A stretch of DNA of 64,000 nt from Chondrosia reniformis (GCA_947172415.1 OX359202.1:4326899-4390898), one strand, 5' to 3'. Shown: positions 24,201 through 39,800, counted from the first letter of the stretch. Numbers and translations: made by a program. The notes: generated by a model not told the origin, from the letters alone.

Positions 24201-27200
24201 AATCTTGAAAGGAAAGGAGCTGCTTTCTCCCATTACAGCTTTAAACACAGACTGAATTTCCGACTTAATTTCCTCTGAATTCATATTAGAACGTAATATA
24301 ACTTTTCCAACAAGACCAAGTCTTGTTAGCTCCACTCTCTTCACTCCTTTTGGAATTGTTATCTCATCACCATTGTATAATTTTGGGAGGCAAATTATAT
24401 CCTTTGTCCATACTTTAACTTTTGCTTTTTTGTCCTTCTCCTTATATAATTTTTCTTCTTTCTCAAGAAAGTCGAAGGCAACAACTTGCTTGGCCCTCTT
24501 CTCCTATTAGTAATTGTGCTACTGCTTCTCCCACTGTTGGTAGCATTTGTGCTCTGAGTGCAACTAGTGGGCTGCCCTAAGCCTCCTGAAAGTGCTTCAC
24601 TGACAGCTGAGGAAACTGCATTTTGAATAACTTCTCTAACACTAGGGTCATCCATCTTGTAAAGAACATTTGGTCATTAAAATGAATCACTTCAATAAAA
24701 CAGCTGCTGACTATATTTAGTGCTATATGACATCATTAACTACATCATCAGTTATGTAATTGTATTATAGCTCTTGGGTTTGTAATATATATACGTATAT
24801 ATATTTTTGGATATATCACATTTTTGGGACATATCACATTCTTGGATATATCACATTTTTGGATATATCACATTTTTGGATATTTCACATTTTTTGGATA
24901 TATCACATTTATGGATGTGCAAATTATGTATCACTTAAATGATGGGCATCTTTAGCAGGAATAAATCAGTTTTTTTGCTAGAACACTTTTTTCTAAATAT
25001 TTTTACAAACGGCACCCCACATTGAAGTAATGCTTAGAAGCTTTGAAGCTTGTAATTTCTATATTATGTAAGTAAAGCACACACACTATTATAAAGTGTT
25101 TAAATAATTTGTATGAATTATGGTTTTAACTGCATACAGGCATTATTGTCTACGTAATATATATAAGCATACTATATACACGTACATATTCCATGTGCCT
25201 GTGATATATGCCATAAAAGTATACAATGTACGTATATATGTGGCTTTTTACATATACATACGTATATATGTACATATATAGTACATACATGCCCATTATT
25301 GCTCAAATTCCACTTCACAGCTGAGATGTGATTATACACATCCAAATCTTTAGATGTAATTGAGCCTGAGGGAATACCTTGCCTTCTGTTGTCCTATTAT
25401 AGGAATATTACGTATATATATATATATACAAGCACCTTGTAAGTAACGTACACCTATATACGTACATACATATATATCGTCACTATCTTCAATAACAAAC
25501 ATGTCCTACATATGTTATATGTATACATATATATGTTCTTCCATATGTTGTATTATTTATGTATAACTGGTGTGGCATATCAGTTCACTAGTTCCTTCTG
25601 TAATATTAGAGGTTTACATATACATATACAAGCACCTTGTAAGTAATATATGTAACTATGTATATAATATCTACGTACATACATATAGTCACTATCTTCA
25701 ATAACAAACATGTTCTACAGAGTATATATATACATATGTCTTAAAGCTTTTGGACTGTTATTTATGTATGGATAATAGTGAGCTTTAAATTTATTAAAAG
25801 CAAGCTGAAAAGACATAGCAACAGATGGTCATGAACTACGTATATATACGTGGCTAAACTTAATTACTCTCTTGAAATAAATGTATATATATAAAAAAAT
25901 TCTACAAAAATAGTGAAGATGTAGGGATGGCACAAAAAGCATAGAAACAAGAAAGGGATGTTACACAGTGAAGCATTAGCTATATATGCACGAATCATAC
26001 AACACCCTTGCTTGTAGGATTCATGCATAGCTAATGCTTCACTGTGTAACATCCCTTTCTTGTTTCTATGCTTTTTGTGCCATCCCTACATCTTCACTAT
26101 TTTTGTAGAAAATTTTTATTGTTCTCTAGTTTCTGTACTTTTTATGGAGCATAAGCTAGGAATTCGTTGTATTTTAAACCACTTTGGTTTTGCAATCTTC
26201 GACTGATTATGACGTCATTAAAATGGCGAATTTATTGAGGTCTTGACTCTTGAGCCATGAAAACTGTCATACTCAATAATAGCGTTATCGCTCTCGCTTC
26301 TACAAAAGAATACAGCAACATTTAGAGTAATTTCGATTAAGAAGTAGTCCGAAGGCTTATTTCGTTTTTTAGTTACAGCGGGCGAAGAAGATGAAGAAGA
26401 AGATGAAGAAGATGAAGAAGAAAACAAAAATGGGAGATTTCAAAGTTCGTTCGTTTGCCAACGATACACGGTCGCTTGCCTTCAAGGCCAATTTATAGCA
26501 TGTTTGTTCTATATTCAACTCTACATAGTCTCGTTTTGGCGATTTTCAGCCTAATTCGGAATTTCGCTCCTATACCAATGTATGGGTAAAACGAAACAAC
26601 CCGTACCATCCCTACATAGAGAGTACTACCGTACTCTCTGATATATATACGTATATATATATACAATACATGTACATGAACAATAAAGCATAAATCAGTT
26701 ACTTGGCTTATATTGTAGATGACTATTAATGAAAATAGTTTATACTCACAACTGATGGCACAGTAGATAAAGGAATCGGCTCCTCACTAATTTGTTGGTA
26801 TCCCTATGATATAACAAGTGTATATATATGTGTATGGTCATATGTATATTATGAATAAATACATACGTAGACAATGTACATGTGTAGATATGAAGTTTCA
26901 CTTAAATCTTTTACATATTAATATTTGCATGACTTAAATATACATCAAATTAATATCCATGTAAATTATTTATATAAATAGTTGCGTGTGTTTATATACT
27001 GAGTCTCCCACAATTTCTTTGCTAGCCTTGCATATATACCTATAAATGGGTGTGCTGCAATCCATGTAGTAATATAGTGTATGTAACATAAGTGATGTTA
27101 TATAGGGCTATACATATTTTAGCACACTTACCTGTAATTCCTCATATGTTGGGTTTGCATCTGACTGAACTGGATAGGACTGACTCTGCGGACTATCAGT

Positions 27201-29993
27201 AACCTTCTACAGAGAAATATGCATACAGCAAATTATTTTGCACTGTATACATTCAGTATAGAATTCCAACGAAAGAAAAGCATACATATACGTATGTACA
27301 TAGGGAAAAATAGGGGAACGTTAAGATCAGAAGCTGATCTTAAAGCATTAATACAAATCATCATTAATATACAGAATTTAATGATGATAGGTACACAACC
27401 AAACCCTCTAGTACTTATATCAAAATCCATTTGGTATATATATACAGTTGGAAATAATAATGCATTGAACTTTATATATACGTAAGCATTGTCATCAATA
27501 ATTAAGATTTAATTAAAGCCTAATATATAGGTGTATACATTAAAGCCTACCAGCCGTATGGTTTCATAATTTGGTCCTCCATTAAACTGACTTTCTATAT
27601 TCCTGGCTGCTGAGACAGTCTCTTGATGAAGCATGCTCGTCATCATTGAAGATACCCTTGATCTACTCGATTTGAGAGGTTGGTTCCTTCTCCTCTTTTG
27701 ATAAAGGACAAGAATCAATATAATTAGCAAAAATAATGGAATGACTATGAGCAAGAGGGTAATCCCCACTCCCAATCCTACTCCAATACCAATGGTGTAT
27801 TCATTTGAATTCTCTCCTAAAAATGTAATGAGGTTATAGATTTTTACATGAGATATATATTTTGTACATATGTTGTCTTTCTTGAAAACGTTTGTACATA
27901 CGTACATACCTGGCTGGTTTGTAGGTCTCAATTGAGCTTCAGTTCTAGCTACAGATTTGTATATACAAAAAACATATTTTATATTGAACAAAGTTCATAC
28001 ATTTCGCACTGTGTTCCAAACACTTTTTCCATATAATATATATGTACATATACGTATATATAGAAAAATGTATTATTCCAATGTCATGTACATATTTTTA
28101 TAAATGTGCATGTGCTATATATAAGTTGAAAGAATCCTTCTAATGCTACCCAATCTAATACAAGGCATTTATTTTACATACATATATGCTTTGTGAATAA
28201 TCATAGGAAAAATGTTAGGCATGATTATCAACACTCTGCCATTGAGCTACAGTTGACATAGCAATGGTCTATAATATTCATCTTTCTCTCTGTACAAGAC
28301 CCTAGCTGCCCATTTATGTGTTCTATACAATGTTTATATATACGTTTGGATTCTACATGTGAGGACAGATTCCTTTATCTGCATATATACGTACATATCT
28401 GATGGAAAGTCTGTCTATATGTGAATAACATCCTAAACATTTCACAGCTTTATAAGTATTCTTTGAACTATATGTATGCAACTCTAAAGGCAATTATTAA
28501 GCTGAATACCTGACAGAGCAGACAAAGCCAACAATATGTTGATTGTACAGCAGTTTCAGTATATATAGATAAGTAATATGAAAGATGTCCTCTATAGTTG
28601 CTATATTATATACTCATTAAAAATGTAAATGGCTGCAAATTGTTATCACTAAGCCATACATGTCTATATATTGTATTTTCAAATACAGTAAACTTTTATG
28701 GTTATATATGCATATAAAATACTAATTCAATTCTATGGCTATTACATGTATGTTTATATCTAATGCTGACATATATCCTTCATATCTTTACTTTCAACTT
28801 TCGATAAAAATAGCTTAATAATAGGATAATAATCACATTTAAGTATGTAGAGTGACATATATAGTTGAATTGGTTGTTTAGGTATTTAATTGTAATTTTA
28901 GACTCCTTATACTGTGGTTATATTATATACAAAATGTGTACGTACACTGTATATTGTGTATTATCTTACTTTCAACCTGTACTGTTATCATTGGTGAAAT
29001 AGAATCAAGGAAGACATCACTGTCTGATAAATTAGACTCCGAGGCCACATTGCAGTGCTGATTTGGGATTGGAGATGAGTCACTCTCCACAACATACATT
29101 GTGACATTCTTAGATTCAGGATGAAAATTTGGACTTAGTCCATTACTGTGAACATAGAATCCAATAAAATCTCCTTCACTGAAATGTAGCTGGTATTGTG
29201 GTTCTGATAGGACCCATTCCTTTTTCTCATTACGAACACTGTCAGAATCAGAAAGTCTTACTTGCTGTTTTAAAGTGTAGCAACCCCTATCATCAATCCC
29301 CCATATTTGTAGATCAATTCTTGCTGTCTGTGGTAGTATTGGTATATTTACTGTGGAGGTGGTGGATAATCTCCAAGTAGTTACCTGTCCACTACATTCA
29401 AACAGCATACTTGGGACAAGGAATTGAATATCATCACTATCGTGTTTGTCTGCCTCCTCTCCACTTGAATCAAACTGGGAAAAGCCCTTTAAGCAACTGC
29501 CATAAGCTATATAATTGAGGATTACAGTACAAATTTGGCAACCACGAGTATACGTACAGTTCTAAATTCAAGAATGCCATAGTGTATTAAATATAATAAA
29601 TATATATCAGAGTTTTTAAGCCTGTATATCTCTACTCATATTGTACTTACACATCTTTAGGTATATGGATGTAATAATACATATGTAAATGTACGTACAG
29701 TACATGTGCTCAGATTTACACTAACTGTATAATATATATGCATGCCAGGATCACTTTTAATTTGTTGCATGAATATACAGATATTGGGTAAACTTTCTGA
29801 GAAAATGTAGTGGATCTATACTGTTTATATTTGGAAAAATACAGTTCCGATCAGATCGAAGCAGGTTACATATATACTAATACGTTGATACAGTTATATA
29901 TAGCTACATTAACTTACCTGTACATGTTGTATATAGAAGCAAGTTTAAGAATAGCAACTGGCCACAGCCTATCTTCGAATTCATTTCTCTCAT
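18295..29993 (-). CDS. receptor tyrosine kinase with an unassigned ectodomain
   Basis: Fourteen exons sum to 1953 nt (650 residues): 29993-29918, 29506-28970, 27948-27910, 27816-27551, 27206-27132, 26803-26750, 22483-22371, 22253-22040, 21722-21655, 21309-21183, 20765-20673, 20144-20031, 18562-18471, 18379-18295. Exon 1 encodes a signal peptide (CGQLLFLNLLLYTTCT). Exon 2 supplies most of a ~215-residue ectodomain that I cannot place. Exon 4 holds the TM helix. Juxtamembrane tyrosines sit in NYETIRL and NPTYEELQ. The kinase has all key parts: GEGTFG loop, VAVKRL lysine, QEAAIM glutamate, HRDLAARN, DFGLSR, twin tyrosines in SYYVTQGG, RWTSPE, SDVWSYGIVLYEIW and SRPAFQELV. It should be active at the plasma membrane; the ligand is unknown. 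Exon 12 to 13 crosses a retroelement relic, and exon 6 to 7 crosses a transposon. A truncated copy lies at 2.7-3.9 kb. Confidence 0.9.
18750..19860 (+). mobile_element. reverse-transcriptase relic inside kinase intron 12
   Basis: The + frames read PPQVLSAIQSFPAGSAGGPD, ALRPQHL, then EVQQGDSLGPLLFSLTIHPM, the catalytic FYLDDGTIG (YxDD box), and finally ELGFVLNHSKSDVICSDN. These are RT motifs in proper order for a non-LTR-type element. Stops and frame changes are frequent and no endonuclease or poly(A)/terminal repeat is seen. It lies antisense to the host kinase gene between exons 12 and 13. Confidence 0.75.
22579..22800 (+). repeat. left terminal inverted repeat with subterminal GTGATATATCC array
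   Basis: After ~150 bp of unique TIR, the motif ATGTGATATATCCAAAA recurs about five times between 22715 and 22795, ending just before the transposase start. Such arrays often bind transposase; that role is inference here. Confidence 0.8.
22865..23798 (+). pseudogene. rve/integrase-core transposase, one frameshift
   Basis: Frame 1 (22865 to ~23357) starts with a helix-turn-helix region (FSKTNVAKILGVSRQTLYNR) and enters the integrase fold at KVWHIDGNHKL, the first acidic position, then GGIDGFSRL. The frame then shifts by one base around 23357-23362 and continues with KCHTNNKSESV, VRTDHGGEN (second acidic position), ITGSSTHNERIERLWRD (final glutamate) and QNRTPEQLFL, ending 23796-23798. All three acidic positions are present, so the copy is probably recently disabled. 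Length over both frames (~310 residues) fits the family. Confidence 0.85.
24033..24655 (-). pseudogene. second transposon gene, unknown function, one frameshift
   Basis: Starts at 24655 with MDDPSVREVIQNAVSSAVSE, passes a Ser/Thr-rich stretch, then shifts frame near 24485 into a lysine-rich segment (KEKDKKAKVKVW) and IPKGVKRVELTRLGLVGKV. It ends near 24033. It converges with the transposase gene. I recall a similar accompanying gene in fish and invertebrate relatives of this element but know no function. It could be a DNA-binding helper. Confidence 0.65.
24800..25019 (-). repeat. right terminal inverted repeat with subterminal array
   Basis: Mirror of the left end: TTTTTGGATATATCACA recurs about six times between 24804 and 24912, followed by ~105 bp matching the left TIR and ending in CACCCCA. 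Confidence 0.8.
25405..25725 (+). repeat. ~200 bp spaced tandem duplication
   Basis: A segment with CAAGCACCTTGTAAGTAA and then CACTATCTTCAATAACAAAC occurs at ~25425-25505 and again at ~25628-25710 in kinase intron 6. Confidence 0.7.
25900..26110. repeat. foldback element: ~100 bp arms, 8 bp loop
   Basis: Arm 1 (25900-26003) starts TTCTACAAAAATAGTGAAGA. Arm 2 (26012-26110) is its reverse complement with only a few differences. The loop is ~8 nt. One unpaired arm plus its outer flank occurs at about 3358-3447 inside the truncated kinase copy. The near-perfect pairing indicates a recent inverted duplication or a snap-back MITE. Confidence 0.9.
28200..28265 (-). repeat. degenerate tRNA-derived SINE head
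   Basis: The minus strand reads TGTAGCTCAATGGCAGAGT, a good A-box. The B-box is not recognisable. In kinase intron 2. Confidence 0.5.
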
Positions 29994-30232
29994 TTTGAAA
30001 ACTGACAGATTCTTGGCTTTTAAAAATATTTATATGGTAGCAATTGAAAGGTAACTGTGGTGTGGACAGAACTCTAACAAGTGTGGCATTGAAGTTAATC
30101 CATAGACAGTATGTGGTATCACATTCATACTCTCATAGTATTATATATATGGGTATATACATGTTAGTCTGAGCTGGTATGTAGTTTAGTTGATTAATTT
30201 AACTTGTATGTACAACAAAGTCAAAGTCAATG

Positions 30233-31869
30233 TCAAAGTTTTGAGTTTAAGACAGTTTCTTTAACAATTAATTCTTGGGAAATATCTGATAAGTTCCTGC
30301 AGCCTGCAAAGAAGGGGGAGTGCTCATGGTAACCACAACATGAGAATTTATGCACATTAATACTACAGAACAGACCTGACAAAGCCATTGACTGCTTAAA
30401 CTCATCCCGGAGAATGCCAATCACACTTTCTACTCCAGACTGTCCCTGTACAGAGGGATATCAATGAAAAGAGGAGCAATGAGTACACACTCCCATACTG
30501 GATATACTAAAGCTTACATTACATGCAAGACCCCAAAGGACAGGCCTTCCTATAAAGACTGCTCTGGCACCCAACGCCAAGGCCTTCAGTACATCAGTAC
30601 CCAATCTCACACCTCCATCCAGGTAGACCTCACACTTTCCTTCAACCCCGTCTACAATTTCCTTTAGTACATCAATCTACGTAAATGAATTTCCATGTTT
30701 TCCCAAACATAGACACATCTTTACAGATTAATGAGCTTATCAGTAGCACCTATCATAATTATTCATATGTAAGATGTTTTAGTCCATAACCTTCAATAGC
30801 AAAATAAATTACATGGCATCCATGATATATAGACATAATATAACGAGGTGATGTCCTAGTAAAGAATCAAACCTATGTAGCAATGAACATATAAGAAATC
30901 TAATAATTAGCTCTTTTTGGAGATCAACTTACTGTGGCTGGTACACCATCTAGTTGTCTTGCTCCATGGTTGGATACCACTATGCCCTTGACTCCATGCT
31001 GAAGAGCTATTTGTACATCTTCCTTAGTCAGCACACCTTTTAAGATAATAGGAAGACTTGTAATGCTCCTAAGCCAGTTGATGTCCTTCCAGGTGACTGC
31101 ATTATCCATCAGTTTGACGGTATAGTTGTAAAGGCTTGAACCATGTTGGCTATTGTTATCAGACAGTGATGAATATACAAAATCTTGTCTAAAGTTTGCA
31201 AGGGAAATGTGGCTTGGGAGAATAAATCTGTAGCGAGTGTCATTCAGCCGTTTGCCAACTTCAGGAGTATCTACTGTCACCACAATTGCTCTATACCCGC
31301 ACTGCTCAGCTCTTCTAACAAGGTCCTCTGTTACCTTTCTATCTCTATAGATGTAGAGCTGAAACCACCTCAGGGCACTACCTGATGCCTCTGCAACCTC
31401 CTCTATAGAGCAGCTGGACCAAGAGCTCAATACCATACAAGTACCAAGGGAGAGACTAGCTAAATGGATTAACACATGCAGTAGATGTATAAGGCATACT
31501 TACACATCTGAATTCTGGTATCTTACCTCTTGCAGTCGCCAATTCACCCTCTACGTGAGCCATTTTCTGCATTGCAGTTGGTGCCACACATATGGGAAAA
31601 GGAATACTATCTCCTTGTATACTAGTTTCCATTTGAATGTTTGATACATCTCGCAGGAACCTAGGTCTTAATCTGTATCTGTAAACAACGACAATTACGT
31701 GGTCATGCACAGATCAATGTGTATATAATTTGTACCTTTTAAACGCCTGCACGTTGTCTCTGAGAGTCTGCTGGTTGTTCGCTCCTGATGAGTAGTAGTT
31801 GTATGCATTTCTATCCAGCTTATCTTTAGCCAACTGCTCGTAATCGTCCAAACAAACTAACGCAGCCAT
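30233..31869 (-). CDS. HAO1: FMN-dependent 2-hydroxyacid oxidase, peroxisomal
   Basis: Six exons sum to 1113 nt (370 residues, the length of human HAO1): 31869-31736, 31678-31527, 31459-30933, 30676-30518, 30445-30376, 30303-30233. The enzyme oxidises glycolate or other short 2-hydroxyacids with FMN and yields H2O2. Visible motifs are [14 protein letters not shown] at the N terminus, [48 protein letters not shown] (flavin lysine), the catalytic histidine in [15 protein letters not shown], and [20 protein letters not shown]. The C terminus is SKL, a perfect peroxisomal targeting signal. An upstream in-frame ATG at 31935 exists, but family alignment favours 31869. Intron 5 is only 72 bp. HAO1 versus HAO2 orthology is not resolved. 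Confidence 0.93.
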
Positions 31870-31972
31870 TTTTGAAAAATAAATGGCGTCGGAAACTCCG
31901 ACTAAAGAAGAAAACAAAGAACCAGGGGTAGACACTTATATTTAAACTTTCTTTCGAGTATTTTATTACTAA
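31870..31972. promoter_or_regulatory. putative bidirectional promoter HAO / KAT5
   Basis: Only 103 bp separate the two start codons, so both 5' UTRs and promoters must share or overlap this space. No clear TATA or CCAAT element is seen. Confidence 0.5.
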
Positions 31973-35849
<3,877 letters not shown>

Positions 35850-36015
35850 CACAGTATACAATGACAGTCTCTGTATAATTGCATGCATGTATTGAATAAT
35901 GTAGACTTGTTGTATTGTAGAGCTTGTTTATGGAGAAATATATTACGTTGATCAAGTACATAGTTTGTAATATTAGGATGTACAGATACAAATAAGATGT
36001 ATAATACACTTTATA

Positions 36016-36699
36016 TTAAACGAGTTTTTTAAGAGGAAGCAGTGAGTTTTGGTAGGAGGTGGAAGGTTCTGCCGAGGAAGATGGAGAGTCCTGGGGCGAC
36101 ATGGCATCCAGTTCTCCGACACCTGGCAACTGGAAGTGAGAGTACACACCTGGATACGAGAGGGCATCCAGTGAAAATATGGGTAAATCATTAGACTGGC
36201 TTTCCGGTGTTGGTAGACAGTAAGGCATCCAAGATAGACTGTTTTCTTTCGTGTCATTGTTACTTATAATTGGGTAGTACCAGCTCGCGGGGGGTTCTAC
36301 TACCTGCTTTGGAGTCCCAGCGACCTTCCTTCGCCCCGTCCGATGGACTCCATAGAGATGGGGCTGGTTTTCATATTTGCGCTGCTTAGCTCTTCTATTT
36401 TGAAACCAAAAAACAATGGCGCTGTCTTTTACTTTCAGAGTACGAGATATTTCTTTTCTCGCTAAGGTGTCGGGATACTGCGAAATCTTAAATTTTTCTT
36501 CTAGATGCTCAATCTGATCTGTAGTAAATTGCGTCCTGTTGCGCTTCTTCTTGACATTAGGCTTTCCTTCTAAATCTTGATCTTCTGTGCGTTTTCTCTT
36601 CTTAATATTGTAATCTGGAGAGTCAACCGAGTCCTTCTCTAAACTAGTAATTACTATCTCTTTGGTAGAGTATTCATTTCCACTTTCATCCTTATCCAT
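36016..36699 (-). CDS. PRD-class homeodomain protein, intronless
   Basis: A single open exon of 227 codons. The N terminus is acidic with a basic patch (KKRKR, residues 33-37). The homeodomain spans about residues 51-110: NRTQFTTDQIEHLEEKF, a helix 2 preceded by YPD (typical of the PRD class), and recognition helix VFWFQNRRAKQRK. Key positions are present: F8, L16, F20, W48, F49, Q50, N51, R53. Position 47 is phenylalanine where Ile or Val is usual. No paired domain is seen; the C-terminal half is Ser/Pro-rich and ends LLPLKKLV. It would bind TAAT-type sites in the nucleus. The family within the PRD class cannot be assigned by eye. It lies tail-to-tail with KAT5, 166 bp apart. Confidence 0.9.
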   Translation of the reverse strand: MDKDESGNEYSTKEIVITSLEKDSVDSPDYNIKKRKRTEDQDLEGKPNVKKKRNRTQFTTDQIEHLEEKFKISQYPDTLARKEISRTLKVKDSAIVFWFQNRRAKQRKYENQPHLYGVHRTGRRKVAGTPKQVVEPPASWYYPIISNNDTKENSLSWMPYCLPTPESQSNDLPIFSLDALSYPGVYSHFQLPGVGELDAMSPQDSPSSSAEPSTSYQNSLLPLKKLV

Positions 36700-36899
36700 T
36701 TATTACAAGTTAAAATGATCACACTACGGACTAAAATCAAAACCTTGTCAATTAGATTATATAGTGATAATTTGGCACTTGATTTTCGCGGGCTTTTAAA
36801 ATCCCGATGCGTTATGACGAAATCCACCTATTTTACACGATACTATTGCATTTATAAATTCAACCATTTTATGTATTTCAAAAATGTCATTTTTGTAAG

Positions 36900-39800
36900 C
36901 TATTGTTCATCTGGTGCTTTGCAGTAGAATATACGATAGAAGACTCTTTTGGAGCGAAACATAGAATATGTGTTGTCAAATTTTAAGAAATAGGTCCCAG
37001 GAGTTGTAAAGTAGTGATTACCCGCTGCTACATCAACAGAACACTCCATTCTGCTAATAGGTATTACTTCTATCTCCTCATTCCTCCCCTGCTGCTTGAA
37101 ACTTAGGCCAAAACCAATATCATAACTTTCAGTACAAAATTCCCAAAATATTCCTGCAGCAACATCAGATGTGTCCACCTTGACACAAGCCATTTCACTT
37201 CTTGCAACTACCAACACATTTGCCGTGGAATCCTGTAGTTCTGAAATCAGGTTAACTGATTCATTAGATTTCCTCCATACGTTTGCCTTATTAAACTGAA
37301 GAGTAGGCTCATCTTTGGAAGTGCCATCTGTGTTCTCTTGGACCTCCTGCAAGAGGGACACAGTGGTACTGCTATCATACAAGGGTTGTATGAACATATA
37401 TAATTGTGTATATATGAAAAATCTAAGATACCATTTCCCTACATGCCATATGCCTATTCTGTAAAAGAGCCTATAGGGGAACTAAACCTGAAGAGAGCTT
37501 TGGATGAAGATACAGGAGTCTTTTCTTCCTTTTTTCCCTTCTTTCATCTTCTTCTCCACTGGGTCAGACAGTGATCCTGGGAGTCTTTGTCTTTTTCTTT
37601 AACTTGATCTTCTGTAAATCCTTGGCAATATGCACGATATTAGTCTGTATAGAAGTTGGGCTCAAATTGTGAGTGGAATGTCATAGAGGCCTGGGTTCTT
37701 ATTTAGACAAATAAATTTAAGTCCAGAGTCGATACAATGTGAGGATGACAGTCAGACTGTCTTACATTAATGTGTTCCTTTGGCAAGAAACTGAAACCCT
37801 ATTCTAGGTTTCCCATAGTCAGAAGTATGTTTAGAAGACCCTTTACTGTATGGATCACCAGTTCATACACTTATAGTATGTGTCCCTCATGAGCTGTACT
37901 GCCTCAACTCTTGGAAGGTGTGGATGGCAGTTAAATGAGTACCTGTTGTGATGTAACCTCTTTAGTTGGTTGTTTATTCGATTCTTCTTTCTTCTTGGCC
38001 TCTTCTACTTCCTGCTTCTTCCTCTGCTCTTCTTTTAAGCGTTGCCTTTCTTCTTCCTCACGACGCAACCTTTCCTCTTCTTCTGCTCGTCTTTGGGCCT
38101 CAAGCTCAGCTAACCTCCTGTACAAGTTAGATATACACTGGCATATGCATACATACGTACATACATATGTACAGCACTATATACAACTTGTGTTGAAACT
38201 ATTGAGTTACAATACTAGAATATAACATAATTACATACGTATATTTAAATTGGGTTGAGAGTGGAGACAAAGTACAGAGGTATGTTTTAAGAAGTTTAAG
38301 AGCCGATCTTAACACTTGGATGTCATCCTCATTGGAATTATGTATGTTTCATTAGTAAAATGGACCATATGGGATAGGCATTGCATGACTCTGCAACCAA
38401 GTCTTGATGGTGAATACAGAAAGATTTATGTATAGGAAAGACATGTAAATTAACATCACCATTGTGTGAAATATCTCACTGTTGATTCAGGTGTAGTTGA
38501 TGTCATTAGAAGAGTCAAATGCAAGCAGAGCATACGTAGGAGTTAACATAATCAGTTTGAAATCAAAGAGAAATATATACATCAAGAAGTTGAACAAATT
38601 CCTGTCTACGAATGAACTTGTGTATTGTGTGTCCAAAATTGCCATGGTGAAGAGTCATTTATAATATGAAAGTGAAGCTGTACAGGGATCAGAGTATGTC
38701 TGGGACTGAACTTTACCTCTGTTACAGTAGGTTAATATGGTATTTAGCTAGGTTTCTCTATGGATTCTAAAGGATTTTATTCAATTTCTACACTTTTGGT
38801 ATACGTACTTGGTATGCCAATGAGAACAACTGTATCAATGACTAGATACTGCAAATAAAACTAAAGAATATTGCTTAATGTGTAGTATCCACATATTAGC
38901 ACACTTCACCAGTGGCTTATTGCACAATCATTGTATATTCTTTATTGACAAAGCATGTTTAGGTGAACTTTAGCAAAGAATACCTTGAATAACAATGTCA
39001 ACAAAAAATTTCTGACTCGCTAGGGCCTCTTCTTTAAGCACAAAAATGGCAAAATATTCCTGTGTCTACCAGATATGTACCTATGTACGTACGTACGTAC
39101 CTTCTTTCTGCTTCTTCTTCAACAGCAATCTTTTCAAGAGCCCACTTTTTAAAGGCACCTTTAGCAACGGAATCTATTAGTTGTATAAATTTTTGTTGCA
39201 CCTCCTCCTTTTCAGTGTCACCTAATTCTTGCCACTTTTTTCTAAAAGTGAGAGAAATTTACAGGTTACACTGTTCGTTTGAAAGACTTCTCTCTTATGC
39301 TGAAGCTTACAGCATGTCAGTCAGGCTGGCTGGACAGACTCACCTCCTGTGCTGTCCCACCACATCAAAATAGCCAATATTACCATCTTTGTCTGGACTG
39401 TATTTCCCGTACTTCCCATGCTTGTAGTATGCCAACAGCTGTACCCTTTCCTCGTATGTCATCCCAAGGTTATCCTTTTCTGTAACAAAGGAGAGTGGCA
39501 TTTATATGGATCTATACAGACATGCCCATACACAATGGGTATCTACCACACAAAGTATGGACTGCATATTATAAGCACAAAATTAAGAGAAATATAAGCA
39601 TCTAAGGAACTTCCAGAAAGATTTCCAGGGTTAATGATGAAGGGTGGTATTCCCAGAAACAGCTGTCTGGCCCACTGGAGCAAAAGAATAAAGAGAAAAC
39701 TCTTGTATCATCATCTAAGGTCTCACTAGGTTTAGACAGTTCCCTAGAGGCCTTTTATCCTAAAGTAGATTTAGTACGTATGTAGGCATATGTTAGTCAT

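Larger units (their letters stand above)
22579..25019. mobile_element. 2.44 kb DNA transposon, rve-type transposase, ~200 bp TIRs
   Basis: The left end starts TGGGGTGCCGTT and the right end is its complement (AACGGCACCCCA, with one mismatch, ends 25019). The similarity runs ~200 bp inward on both sides. CATTGTAAGTA (22568-22578) abuts the left end and CATTGAAGTA (25020-25029) the right, so a 10-11 bp target-site duplication with one indel is likely. Inside are a + strand transposase gene and a - strand second gene, each with one frameshift. The transposase class (integrase-fold, motif WHIDGNHKL) resembles the eukaryotic IS3EU-like group; that name is from memory. It sits in intron 6 of the kinase gene. 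Confidence 0.85.

Noticed and set aside
26218..26427. poly-serine protein on the minus strand
   Set aside because: It reads a GAA/GAT simple repeat inside kinase intron 6; no splice or family support.
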